Source of the DNA: Corbicula japonica
Lineage: Eukaryota; Mollusca; Bivalvia; Venerida; Cyrenidae
NCBI GenBank assembly: GCA_038501625.1
Contig: JAZAYU010000038.1
Span: 1,426,001-1,490,000, forward strand
Reading direction: 5' to 3'
Length of the DNA: 64,000 bases
Positions within the stretch are counted from its first letter, which is position 1; each line of letters opens with the position of its first letter. The notes under the pieces are model-generated. The model was not told where the DNA came from and ran no database searches. It was given only the letters and a program-made list of their open reading frames with translations. Positions 39,401 to 42,020 of this stretch are shown one piece after another. A program made the translations under genes and the position numbers.

Positions 39401-40620
39401 AAAAACTTTCTTGATCTAAATTAGTGATTATGATGACGATGCCAGTTCATTTTACGGGAAAACAATACGGACTAGGATAAATACCAGACCTTCGCCCTGG
39501 CCATATCGGTATCCACGGGAAGACACGGACTATTCCCGACGGGATCAGTATTATGACAACTGGAATTCTGAACAGGATGCATATTGCGGAATAGGTAAGT
39601 TTTCAAAAGGACAAAATGAGAAGATGTTAGAAAAATAATTTTTAATTGTATACCATGTTCATTTTCATCAATTTTTAAATCTTAAAAAGCTTCGATAAAC
39701 ATAAAAACACAATCGGTGATATAAGACTTCCGTAATCCTCAATTATTTGCGAACTAAACATTTAACAACACGAAAAAATGGTAAGCCAAAACATACACTA
39801 CACACTAGCAACAGTTTTCAAAATCGTTTTACATTTGTTGCGTATTCAAAACGCCATAATTATGCAATTCTGTCAGAATGGTTGCATGTGAATGCATAAA
39901 AATAATCTACCAGAACAAAGAAAATCATTGTTTGTATGCTCCGGGTGTTTTGTTACCTGATTACAACTGATTGTTGATTGTTTTAAAACCTTAAAACCTG
40001 TAAGATTACTGTAACTAACTGTATGCATAAAATATTCTGTTGCTTTGCATATTAGATGATGAACATGGCAAGGCATTTTCTTGGGACTTCGTGTTTAATT
40101 ACCTCCAACCTAATGAGAAGGTAAGATTTCAGCAGGGTTACAGCAACATCTTTTAATTACGTAAAAAATGCTTGTACTGGTGACACAAAACTTGGAATAT
40201 ATATCACTCCATTCACAAGAATGTGCAGATCTGGAAAAGCCACATTCAGAAAAACACATTCTCTTTACACAGTCAATAAGTTAAGATTTCAGAAATACAT
40301 CATAAACAAAAAAAAGAAAAACGTCTGCCTATTGTGACCAACATTTAGTTATGCTGTATATACAATATTTTCAACACATTACCATGGAAATACATGTAAT
40401 AATGTTGAAAAGTAATTTTAAGAAATATAGAAGTATCAATTCCAAGAGAAATGGTATACTTTTTATCTACTGCCACAAACTAGTTGTTAATACAATCTTA
40501 ACAATGACTACTATTTCCTCACGAACTCTATACTTTATGCTTATTAAATTTGTAAATTTTGTATTTAAATTTTAATTTCAGTTTAACATCCAACGACCAA
40601 GAGTAGGTGGCCAACCGTAA
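228..40620 (+). CDS. MUC4-like multi-EGF, SEA-domain transmembrane protein (partial at 5' end, 42 exons in window)
   Basis: Joining 42 exons, listed separately, gives 5858 coding bases: a two-base partial codon, 1951 residues and a TAA stop at 40618-40620. Every junction phase matches, so I am confident of the overall model. The domain order is vWD (opening [17 protein letters not shown]), a sandwich-like spacer, about 30 EGF-like modules, a short Thr/Pro stretch, SEA, Cys-rich stalk, Thr/Pro stretch, transmembrane helix and a cytoplasmic tail of about 105 residues. MUC4 and SUSD2 relatives carry AMOP before this vWD class, and MUC4 also NIDO; any such exons would lie upstream of the window. 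The expected role is a glycosylated cell-surface protein of epithelium or of an extracellular or shell matrix interface. Many Asn-X-Ser/Thr sites are visible. There is no long Ser/Thr-rich mucin tract in this part, so 'mucin' describes ancestry rather than composition. It is convergent with the gene at 42.0-44.3 kb. Confidence 0.88.
483..808. other. intron
   Basis: AT-rich intron of 326 bases. I see no repeat or RNA gene in it. Confidence 0.6.
809..943 (+). CDS. exon 2: vWD domain, middle part, ending at a GC donor
   Basis: It encodes [15 protein letters not shown] through VEVTFLNS. No GT donor near the expected domain position gives phase 1. The sequence CAC|GCAAGTAT at 944 does: it is a strong GC-type donor (GCAAGT). 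It joins to exon 3 to read FLNS-R-IRVSVEA, the expected vWD continuation. Confidence 0.72.
944..1439. other. GC-AG intron with a short dispersed repeat
   Basis: The intron starts GCAAGT and ends GCAG. Bases about 1145-1215 (CGAATGTCGAGTAATGAGAT and following, then GTGAAACGGGAAAACTAGA) resemble two segments of the 10.9-11.5 kb intron, so this is a dispersed intronic repeat. Confidence 0.55.
1440..1634 (+). CDS. exon 3: vWD domain, C-terminal core
   Basis: It encodes [16 protein letters not shown], then [20 protein letters not shown]. The T-RGLLGN-x-NG-x-x-x-DD motif is the vWD calcium-binding-loop hallmark. Acceptor ATTGCAG, donor GTAAGT, phase 1 in and out. Confidence 0.9.
1635..2148. other. 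intron
   Basis: AT-rich intron of 514 bases. No recognisable element seen. Confidence 0.6.
2149..2400 (+). CDS. exon 4: post-vWD segment of the MUC4/SUSD2 class
   Basis: The split codon makes W, giving [19 protein letters not shown] and then INFVPNY with a [17 protein letters not shown] segment. The W-x-I-x-x-x-x-S-x-F-x-Y pattern and the later Cys pair follow vWD in this family. Acceptor TTTTCCAG, donor GTAAAT. Confidence 0.85.
2401..2865. other. intron
   Basis: Intron of 465 bases, AT-rich. I see nothing else in it. Confidence 0.55.
2866..3097 (+). CDS. exon 5: beta-sandwich-like spacer, first part
   Basis: It encodes [20 protein letters not shown], later [17 protein letters not shown] and ending IEAHTL. 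It leaves in phase 2 at TTAG|GTATGC. Together with exon 6 the pattern resembles an Ig- or cadherin-like strand set, but I cannot name the fold with certainty. Confidence 0.8.
3098..4654. other. intron carrying a TIR element
   Basis: Intron of 1.56 kb. About 3864-4618 is an inverted-repeat element, listed separately. Between 3700 and 3780 is a T-rich stretch with TTTG/TTGTT repeats. Confidence 0.6.
3864..4618. mobile_element. TIR element with TCGAACTTCGATG ends (MITE-like)
   Basis: The left end near 3866 reads AGTCGAACTTCGATG. The right end, 4601-4616, reads CATCGAAGTTCGACT, its exact inverse complement. TA dinucleotides flank both sides. Several GGCTCGAAC repeats lie inside each end. No transposase is visible, so it is non-autonomous. 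Confidence 0.65.
4655..4824 (+). CDS. exon 6: end of spacer plus first EGF-like module
   Basis: It enters in phase 2 (the split codon makes Ser) and reads [20 protein letters not shown], the usual last strand of an Ig/cadherin-like repeat. [10 protein letters not shown] and CVCYAYATG then begin an EGF-like module completed by the next exon. Donor ACAG|GTAAAT. Confidence 0.88.
4825..5165. other. intron
   Basis: 341-base AT-rich intron with nothing recognised. Confidence 0.55.
5166..5333 (+). CDS. exon 7: EGF-like module
   Basis: It encodes [16 protein letters not shown] followed by a long loop and [17 protein letters not shown]. It completes the previous module and adds one atypical EGF-like module with an extended middle loop. 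Phase 1 in and out. Confidence 0.88.
5682..5795 (+). CDS. exon 8: calcium-binding EGF module
   Basis: It begins [20 protein letters not shown] with CTC near the end. D-[IVL]-[DN]-E-C is the calcium-binding EGF signature. Acceptor TTTCAG, donor GTATGT, symmetric phase 1-1. Confidence 0.9.
5796..6454. other. intron
   Basis: 659-base AT-rich intron. No repeat that I can name. Confidence 0.5.
6455..6580 (+). CDS. exon 9: calcium-binding EGF module
   Basis: It begins [20 protein letters not shown] and continues [11 protein letters not shown]. Six cysteines with the standard spacing. Phase 1-1, acceptor CTTCAG, donor GTAAAT. Confidence 0.92.
6581..7346. other. intron with a foldback element
   Basis: 766-base intron. 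Bases 7003-7209 are a near-perfect palindrome, listed separately. The rest is unremarkable. Confidence 0.6.
7003..7209. repeat. 207-bp foldback (palindromic MITE)
   Basis: The outer arms TATACTCCACGTCAATAGAA and its inverse complement bound the element. An internal motif, GAAAGTTACCACTCTGGTAA, is repeated directly in the left arm and inverted in the right arm. No coding capacity. Confidence 0.8.
7347..7466 (+). CDS. exon 10: EGF-like module
   Basis: It encodes [20 protein letters not shown] and then [14 protein letters not shown]. It is an EGF-like module without the DIDEC calcium signature. Acceptor TTTTAG, donor GTAAGA. Confidence 0.85.
7467..7928. other. intron
   Basis: 462-base AT-rich intron, nothing recognised. 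Confidence 0.5.
7929..8045 (+). CDS. exon 11: calcium-binding EGF module
   Basis: It begins [20 protein letters not shown] with YTCGCYPGF. Its donor CAG|GTTCAC is the weakest in the gene, so alternative use of this junction is possible. Phase 1-1. Confidence 0.88.
8046..8386. other. intron
   Basis: 341-base intron, nothing recognised. Confidence 0.5.
8387..8473 (+). CDS. exon 12: first half of a MEGF/laminin-like EGF module
   Basis: It encodes [16 protein letters not shown] and ends DNIKG. The C-x-x-G-x-[YW]-G-x-x-C-x-x-x-C-x-C pattern is the MEGF/laminin-like EGF type. Unlike the four other modules of this type, it is split by an intron. Phase 1-1. Confidence 0.85.
8700..8873 (+). CDS. exon 13: second half of the MEGF-like module plus a calcium-binding EGF
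   Basis: It encodes [13 protein letters not shown] and then [18 protein letters not shown]. This equals the 3' two-thirds of the fused exons at 13208, 18599, 19261 and 24462. Acceptor AATGCAG, donor GTAATG. Confidence 0.88.
8874..9367. other. intron
   Basis: 494-base intron, nothing recognised. Confidence 0.5.
9368..9496 (+). CDS. exon 14: calcium-binding EGF module
   Basis: It begins [20 protein letters not shown] and continues [11 protein letters not shown]. Phase 1-1, acceptor TTTGCAG, donor GTAAGA. Confidence 0.9.
9497..10180. other. intron
   Basis: 684-base intron. A locally GC-richer patch at about 9715-9795 contains GCGAGGACATA and TATCCTCATATA, a weak partial inversion. Nothing else seen. 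Confidence 0.5.
10181..10312 (+). CDS. exon 15: calcium-binding EGF module
   Basis: It begins [20 protein letters not shown] and continues [11 protein letters not shown]. Phase 1-1, acceptor TTAACAG, donor GTAAGT. Confidence 0.92.
10313..10784. other. intron
   Basis: 472-base AT-rich intron, nothing recognised. Confidence 0.5.
10785..10910 (+). CDS. exon 16: EGF-like module
   Basis: It encodes [18 protein letters not shown] and [17 protein letters not shown]. It lacks the full calcium-binding DINEC opening. Phase 1-1, acceptor TTTTCAG, donor GTATGG. Confidence 0.88.
10911..11467. other. intron with two related repeat copies
   Basis: 557-base intron. Segments 11180-11260 and 11340-11400 share ATTCTGTATCGAAT followed by TAGCA and are related to part of the 944-1439 intron. 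They are probably two copies of an old dispersed or tandem repeat. Confidence 0.5.
11468..11599 (+). CDS. exon 17: calcium-binding EGF module
   Basis: It begins [19 protein letters not shown] and continues [11 protein letters not shown]. Phase 1-1, acceptor TTTCAG, donor GTAAGT. Confidence 0.92.
11600..13207. other. intron containing a TIR element
   Basis: 1.6 kb intron. 12501-13060 is a TA-flanked MITE, listed separately. Around 12019-12200 two diverged copies of a segment of about 115 bases share TTGATACTTTA and CGTAAAACAAT. Confidence 0.55.
12501..13060. mobile_element. TA-flanked non-autonomous element with 30-bp TIRs
   Basis: The left end begins TACTGAACAAAAATAAAAAG and runs on through TATCCACTTT. 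The right end (13031-13060) is its inverse complement with one change (GTTGAGTA). TA dinucleotides flank both sides (12499-12500 and 13061-13062), as for Tc1/mariner-type MITEs. No transposase frame. Confidence 0.78.
13208..13465 (+). CDS. exon 18: MEGF-like plus calcium-binding EGF (fused exon)
   Basis: It encodes [16 protein letters not shown], then [13 protein letters not shown], then [13 protein letters not shown] and [12 protein letters not shown]. One exon carries both modules, unlike exons 12-13. Acceptor TTTAG, donor A|GTGAGT, phase 1-1. Confidence 0.9.
13466..13961. other. intron
   Basis: 496-base intron, nothing recognised. Confidence 0.5.
13962..14081 (+). CDS. exon 19: calcium-binding EGF module
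   Basis: It begins [20 protein letters not shown] and continues [11 protein letters not shown]. The first residue is Asn because of the split codon. Phase 1-1, acceptor TTCACAG, donor GTTTGT. Confidence 0.9.
14082..16535. other. long intron
   Basis: 2.45 kb of AT-rich intron. An (ATA)n stretch lies near 14590-14606. Short open frames at 15.1-15.75 kb have no recognisable content and no splice context. I see no transposon ends. Confidence 0.5.
16536..16658 (+). CDS. exon 20: calcium-binding EGF module
   Basis: It begins [20 protein letters not shown] and continues [10 protein letters not shown]. Phase 1-1, acceptor GTTATAG, donor GTAAGA. Confidence 0.9.
16659..17782. other. intron with dispersed repeat
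   Basis: 1.1 kb intron. Bases 16838-17080 match 37440-37700 in the same orientation (shared GGTGCACCAACC, GCTCATAT, ACAAGTTGT). The rest is AT-rich with no other element seen. Confidence 0.55.
16838..17080. repeat. dispersed intronic repeat, copy A
   Basis: Degenerate direct copy of the segment at 37440-37700. The 5' part (TATCAGGAATGGCCACAT) also resembles segments at about 21628, 24087 and 40224 in other introns of the same gene. Family not recognised. Confidence 0.6.
17783..17914 (+). CDS. exon 21: EGF-like module
   Basis: It encodes [17 protein letters not shown], then [20 protein letters not shown]-like without the DINEC motif. Phase 1-1, acceptor TTTCAG, donor GTAAAT. Confidence 0.88.
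18162..18284 (+). CDS. exon 22: calcium-binding EGF module
   Basis: It begins [20 protein letters not shown] and continues [11 protein letters not shown]. Phase 1-1, acceptor CTCCAG, donor GTAACA. Confidence 0.92.
18285..18598. other. intron
   Basis: 314-base intron, nothing recognised. Confidence 0.5.
18599..18859 (+). CDS. exon 23: MEGF-like plus calcium-binding EGF (fused exon)
   Basis: It encodes [16 protein letters not shown], then [13 protein letters not shown], then [18 protein letters not shown] and CVCADGF. Phase 1-1, acceptor CTAG, donor GTACGT. Confidence 0.92.
18860..19260. other. intron
   Basis: 401-base intron, nothing recognised. Confidence 0.5.
19261..19527 (+). CDS. exon 24: MEGF-like plus calcium-binding EGF (fused exon)
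   Basis: It encodes [16 protein letters not shown], then [13 protein letters not shown], then [12 protein letters not shown] and CLCEQGY. Its N-terminal half is close to exon 18 ([10 protein letters not shown]), so these two may be duplicates. Phase 1-1. Confidence 0.92.
19528..20776. other. intron with a dispersed repeat
   Basis: 1.25 kb intron. 19636-19672 (TTGAGCC, then GGGCAGTAATGGAAAT) is an inverted match to 35408-35442. The rest holds nothing I recognise. Confidence 0.5.
20777..20893 (+). CDS. exon 25: calcium-binding EGF module
   Basis: It begins [20 protein letters not shown] and continues [11 protein letters not shown]. Phase 1-1, acceptor TTCAG, donor GTAGGT. Confidence 0.92.
21050..21140. 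repeat. foldback with 30-bp arms
   Basis: The arm TATACTTAAAGAAATTCGAA continues CGCAACTTC and is inverted at 21110-21140 (GAAGTTGCGTTTCTAATTTC, then TTTAAGTATA). A third partial copy lies just upstream at 21009-21030. Confidence 0.72.
21467..21580 (+). CDS. exon 26: Notch-type EGF, tandem copy 1
   Basis: [19 protein letters not shown] and then [23 protein letters not shown] fits the O-glucose site C-x-S-x-P-C, CKNNGTC fits the O-fucose site C-x4-T-C, and C-E-D-G-x3-Y-x-C-x-C fits Asp beta-hydroxylation. Confidence 0.93.
22134..22247 (+). CDS. exon 27: Notch-type EGF, tandem copy 2
   Basis: [19 protein letters not shown] and then [17 protein letters not shown]. The O-fucose site is kept. 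The O-glucose Ser is Thr (CATNPC), and the hydroxylation Asp is Glu. Confidence 0.93.
22765..22878 (+). CDS. exon 28: Notch-type EGF, tandem copy 3
   Basis: [19 protein letters not shown] and then [17 protein letters not shown]. All three modification motifs are intact. Donor CTG|GTTAGT. Confidence 0.93.
23419..23532 (+). CDS. exon 29: Notch-type EGF, tandem copy 4
   Basis: [19 protein letters not shown] and then [17 protein letters not shown]. All three modification motifs are intact. Donor CG|GTTAGT, shared with copy 3. Confidence 0.93.
23925..24038 (+). CDS. exon 30: Notch-type EGF, tandem copy 5
   Basis: [19 protein letters not shown] and then [17 protein letters not shown]. The O-glucose motif is kept but the O-fucose Thr has become Ile (CENNGIC). 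Confidence 0.93.
24039..24461. other. intron
   Basis: 423-base intron. Its 5' part (ACATTCAGAAAACACGTTCT, about 24105) matches the dispersed intronic repeat also seen near 40240. Confidence 0.5.
24462..24740 (+). CDS. exon 31: MEGF-like plus calcium-binding EGF (last EGF exon)
   Basis: It encodes [16 protein letters not shown], then [13 protein letters not shown], then [19 protein letters not shown] and CSCLIGF. Same fused layout as exons 18, 23 and 24. Phase 1-1, donor A|GTAAGC. Confidence 0.92.
25650..26086. mobile_element. short TIR element with GTGGCGTAGCTAC ends (hAT-like MITE)
   Basis: The left end CAGTGGCGTAGCTAC and right end GATGGCTACGCCCCTG are imperfect inverse complements. GACACC lies outside both ends (25644-25649 and 26087-26092), a possible target duplication. 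The CAG-GGCGTAGC end type is common in hAT-like elements. It sits between the arms of the larger foldback. Confidence 0.6.
25968..25997 (+). repeat. run of 30 G preceded by T-rich tract
   Basis: An uninterrupted G homopolymer after a T/TTG tract. Its length may be a sequencing or assembly estimate. Confidence 0.8.
27457..27492 (+). CDS. exon 32: 36-base Thr/Pro exon before SEA
   Basis: The split codons give [12 protein letters not shown]. It is a tiny symmetric phase 1-1 exon with likely O-glycosylation sites. It resembles exon 38 (TTTLAPG) on the other side of the SEA domain. Acceptor TTTTCAG, donor GTTAGT. Confidence 0.75.
27686..29299 (+). mobile_element. Tc1/mariner-superfamily transposon, 1.6 kb, TA target duplication
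   Basis: The left end reads CACTTAATGAAACTTATCCC. The right end, inverted, reads CACTTAACGAAACTTATAAG and then TACCCCA. TA dinucleotides flank both (27684-27685 and 29300-29301). It carries a decayed DDE transposase in the gene's sense orientation. It is more GC-rich than the surrounding intron. Confidence 0.88.
27954..29084 (+). pseudogene. Tc1-like DD34E transposase, inactivated
   Basis: The frame opens [20 protein letters not shown] and breaks off after SHEQ. After a 114-base interruption (28026-28139, with GT and AG ends) it resumes VAR. It then runs through a paired helix-turn-helix region ([19 protein letters not shown]) and the DDE core: [15 protein letters not shown] and [10 protein letters not shown]. 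In-frame stops lie at 28149 (TGA), 28566 (TAG) and 28980 (TAA). The tail continues [12 protein letters not shown] to GGLTRY and a final TGA. The interruption keeps frame and looks like a real or pseudo intron. It would be inactive as it stands. Confidence 0.88.
29758..29861 (+). CDS. exon 33: SEA domain, part 1
   Basis: It encodes [20 protein letters not shown] and then [15 protein letters not shown]. Alternating hydrophobics followed by a helix fit the first strand and helix of SEA. Phase 1 in, 0 out. Acceptor GAACAG, donor CAG|GTAACA. Confidence 0.85.
30393..31283. mobile_element. mariner-like element with CGAGGGTTGTCCC termini
   Basis: The left end reads CGAGGGTTGTCCCAATAAAT. The right end reads ATTTATTGGGACAACCCTCG, an exact inverse complement, and TA lies outside each. 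A second inner match (AAAAAGAAAACTAC against AGTTTTCTTTTT) extends the repeat. Length 891 bp. The ends are typical of mariner. A degraded FEFIK-LP segment near 30945 may be a transposase relic, but nothing intact is present. Confidence 0.8.
31460..31511. repeat. perfect 52-bp palindrome
   Basis: The arms ACAGATGTAATTTTTCTTCG (21 bases with the next A) flank (TA)5 and are followed by the exact inverse. It would form a long hairpin. Confidence 0.9.
31511..31549. repeat. (TA)n microsatellite
   Basis: About 19 TA repeats immediately after the palindrome. Confidence 0.9.
31904..31968 (+). CDS. exon 34: SEA domain, part 2
   Basis: It encodes [20 protein letters not shown] and then LR. It enters in phase 0 and leaves in phase 2 (CG|GTAAGA). 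The helix-strand pattern continues the SEA domain. Confidence 0.82.
32051..32064 (+). repeat. G homopolymer
   Basis: A run of about 14 G, seven bases upstream of the Helitron-like element's first recognisable motif. Confidence 0.8.
32071..33581 (+). mobile_element. Helitron-like non-autonomous element with tandem core
   Basis: TGTGTCGCCTGC at 32071 is inverted at 33543-33554 (GCAGGCGACACA). Between them are about eight diverged copies of a unit of roughly 145-175 bases carrying TTAATGTTGCC-ATAACTTT and GAAAGTACTTG. The right side ends with a perfect 18-bp palindrome TGTGTTCCGCGGAACACA (33555-33572), then ACATT, then CTAG followed by T. A hairpin about 10 bases before CTRR-T is the Helitron 3' signature. 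The exact 5' end is not resolved. Tandem-core elements of this kind are known in bivalves. Confidence 0.65.
33912..34069 (+). CDS. exon 35: SEA domain, part 3 with cleavage-site-like motif
   Basis: It encodes [20 protein letters not shown] and then [27 protein letters not shown] sits where SEA domains carry the G-S-V-V-V autoproteolysis site, so self-cleavage before Ser is plausible. Phase 2 in, 1 out. Confidence 0.88.
34070..34533. other. intron
   Basis: 464-base AT-rich intron, nothing recognised. Confidence 0.5.
34534..34648 (+). CDS. exon 36: Cys-rich juxtamembrane segment
   Basis: It encodes [20 protein letters not shown], then [18 protein letters not shown]. Four cysteines resemble a partial EGF placed after SEA, as in several transmembrane mucins. 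Phase 1 in, 2 out (CAA|GTATGT). Confidence 0.82.
34649..35148. other. intron
   Basis: 500-base AT-rich intron, nothing recognised. Confidence 0.5.
35149..35165 (+). CDS. exon 37: 17-base microexon
   Basis: It is needed to connect phase 2 of exon 36 to phase 1 of exon 38. It reads KLNSTE with an N-S-T glycosylation site. Acceptor CCATAG, donor GG|GTAAGT. Without it the exon phases would not fit. Confidence 0.68.
36144..36548 (+). repeat. (GA)n and CAGAGACAGACAGACA satellite
   Basis: A pure GA run is followed by purine-rich repeats. The block CAGACAGACACACACAGAGA followed by CAGAGTGGAGAGAGAG recurs at about 36205, 36310, 36425 and 36495, giving a higher-order period near 100 bases. Confidence 0.9.
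36572..36751 (+). repeat. GGTGGTCTTT dispersed element, copy 1
   Basis: It starts ACAGTCAACCCTCTCAATAA and ends AAGTTTGACTGTA, with repeated GGTGGTCTTTG inside. It is inverted relative to 39083-39252, and a diverged relative lies at 52608-52786. TACAGT-type ends suggest a MITE. Confidence 0.75.
37084..37128 (+). CDS. exon 38: 45-base Thr/Pro exon after SEA
   Basis: It encodes [15 protein letters not shown]. Symmetric phase 1-1 and similar to exon 32. Acceptor TTTCAG, donor GTAAAT. Confidence 0.8.
37282..37364. repeat. small foldback
   Basis: AATTCGTCGCCTTAGTGCAA at 37279 is inverted at 37345-37364 (TTGCACTAAGGTGACGAATT, one mismatch), with an AT-rich loop. Confidence 0.75.
37440..37700. repeat. 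dispersed intronic repeat, copy B
   Basis: Direct diverged copy of 16838-17080. Shared blocks are GCATATCAGGAA, GACACCACAAA, GTCAGTGGCAAAA, GGGTGCACCAACC and CTCATAT. Confidence 0.6.
38590..38719 (+). CDS. exon 39: transmembrane helix and stop-transfer
   Basis: DRSNLSL is followed by about 25 hydrophobic residues ([20 protein letters not shown] and on) and the basic stretch YRHKRKH. This predicts a type I membrane protein with a short cytoplasmic tail. Phase 1 in, 2 out. Confidence 0.92.
38720..39424. other. intron with inverted GGTGGTCTTT element
   Basis: 705-base intron carrying the repeat at 39083-39252. The remainder has nothing recognised. Confidence 0.55.
39083..39252 (-). repeat. GGTGGTCTTT dispersed element, copy 2 (inverted)
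   Basis: ACAGTCAATCCTGTGCTAAA with AAAGACCACCTG repeats and ACCACTTGGGTCCTTCCCTG. It is the inverse complement of 36572-36751 at moderate identity. Confidence 0.75.
39425..39594 (+). CDS. exon 40: cytoplasmic tail, Tyr/Asp/Arg-rich
   Basis: It encodes [34 protein letters not shown] and [20 protein letters not shown]. Many Tyr residues in acidic context suggest possible phosphorylation or adaptor sites. Phase 2 in, 1 out. Confidence 0.85.
39595..40055. other. intron
   Basis: 461-base AT-rich intron, nothing recognised. Confidence 0.5.
40056..40120 (+). CDS. exon 41: cytoplasmic tail
   Basis: It encodes [20 protein letters not shown] and then EK. Phase 1 in, 0 out. Acceptor ATTAG, donor AAG|GTAAGA. 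Confidence 0.83.
40121..40581. other. intron
   Basis: 461-base intron. Near 40224-40285 it has the GCCACATTCAGAAAAACACA block shared with other introns of this gene. Confidence 0.5.
40582..40620 (+). CDS. exon 42: C-terminus and stop
   Basis: It encodes [12 protein letters not shown] followed by TAA. Acceptor TTTCAG, phase 0. This ends the gene. Confidence 0.85.
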   Translation, partial: FNIQRPRVGGQP

Positions 40621-40979
40621 TCGTTCGAGTAGAACTGAAATACCATCAGCTGTGAAACTATAAACTGAGCTACTTGTTCATTGTACATATTTCTAAACTT
40701 CATGGAATATTGTTAATGTTGTTTTGCGTCGAGTATGGGATAGGAAACAATGTTTAAAAGTGTGCGAACAATGCAACTCATTCACAAAAATAATGTATAT
40801 ATTTTCGATTATTTTCAAAATGTTAGCATCTTAAATTGGACACCTTATAAACCTTATAAATATCAAAAACAAATAGTCTGTGGTTAAAATGAAAACACTT
40901 CAATATACATGTATGCACGTATATTTGTTGTATTATTTCAATTTTTTCGAATATGAAACTTTCGTTAGAAGTAATCAGC

Positions 40980-40985
40980 AATAAA
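40980..40985 (+). terminator. candidate polyadenylation signal of the EGF/SEA gene
   Basis: AATAAA lies 360 bases after the stop, which gives a 3' UTR of about 380 bases. A second AATAAA is at 41656-41661. Confidence 0.5.
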
Positions 40986-42020
40986 CACAGGAAATTTCAT
41001 TAAAGGATTAACGGATGTGAAAACGACAGTCAAAGTGACAGACGGCACAGCGCCAAATGCACGATTTAGGATCTACAAAGATACAATAGTGCTTGCAAAT
41101 AAGAAGTGATAATACAACGTTTACATAAGACCACTATTATGATGGGTTATTTTTTTTTACTTTTTATAACAAAGTTTTTTTAAAATCAGTCTTTATTGCT
41201 TTTGTACGTTTGATCAAAATATGAAATGGTCCGGTCGCCTGCAACTTTCGGCAAACGCTTTAAACAAAACTATTAGGTTTTTGTGCAATCAACTCTTTTT
41301 TTTTTCATTTCTGATGAGTCTGCGTTCATATGTTAACATATAAAGCATCACAAGATACAATTTATGATATCTTTACATTTTCATGTGATTTCATCGAGAT
41401 TGGAATTACCTTGTCAAAATAATCTCTTAGCTTAAGTGAATAATTTAATTACATGTGCGCGTTTATTTATATCTAAATTATATTCTTTAGTTAGCAAATG
41501 ACCATTTTGATTCATTTTTACTTGAACGGTATTTGTACTATTGGAGTAATTTCCAAAATAATTAAACAGATTACTACTAGTAAATGGTGTACGTACTAAA
41601 GTGTCTCTTTTTCAATCCGTTATATTTTCACTCACCTTGCACTTCGTTATGATAAAATAAATCTTTCTTCATACTGTTTCCATTTTGGATTTGAAAACAT
41701 TTGATCCGGAGTGAGGCTAAAACTGAAACCGTGCACAAAGTTTTAGATTAAGCACCGTGCTTTGTGTAGTGCATTGACAAGCACGCACGTTTTAGCGCGA
41801 GTTGACTACCATCATTCGCTTTGTCGAGTACAAATGATATTTTCTTTAATAAAAATAAAAAATACGAAAACGTTTGTAACAACATGAACTAAAATATAGC
41901 AGAAAAATAGAATAACACTGCTCATCTCAAAATAGCTGTTTCTTTATAAAAAAAAACACATAAAATGTCAAAAACCTCACTGATAATACACTGTCTCATA
42001 AAGAGGCTAAAATAAGCATA
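40986..42020. other. intergenic region between convergent genes
   Basis: About 1 kb, AT-rich. It holds the 3' UTR ends of both neighbours. On the minus strand an ATTAAA lies at 41845-41850. No other feature seen. Confidence 0.55.
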
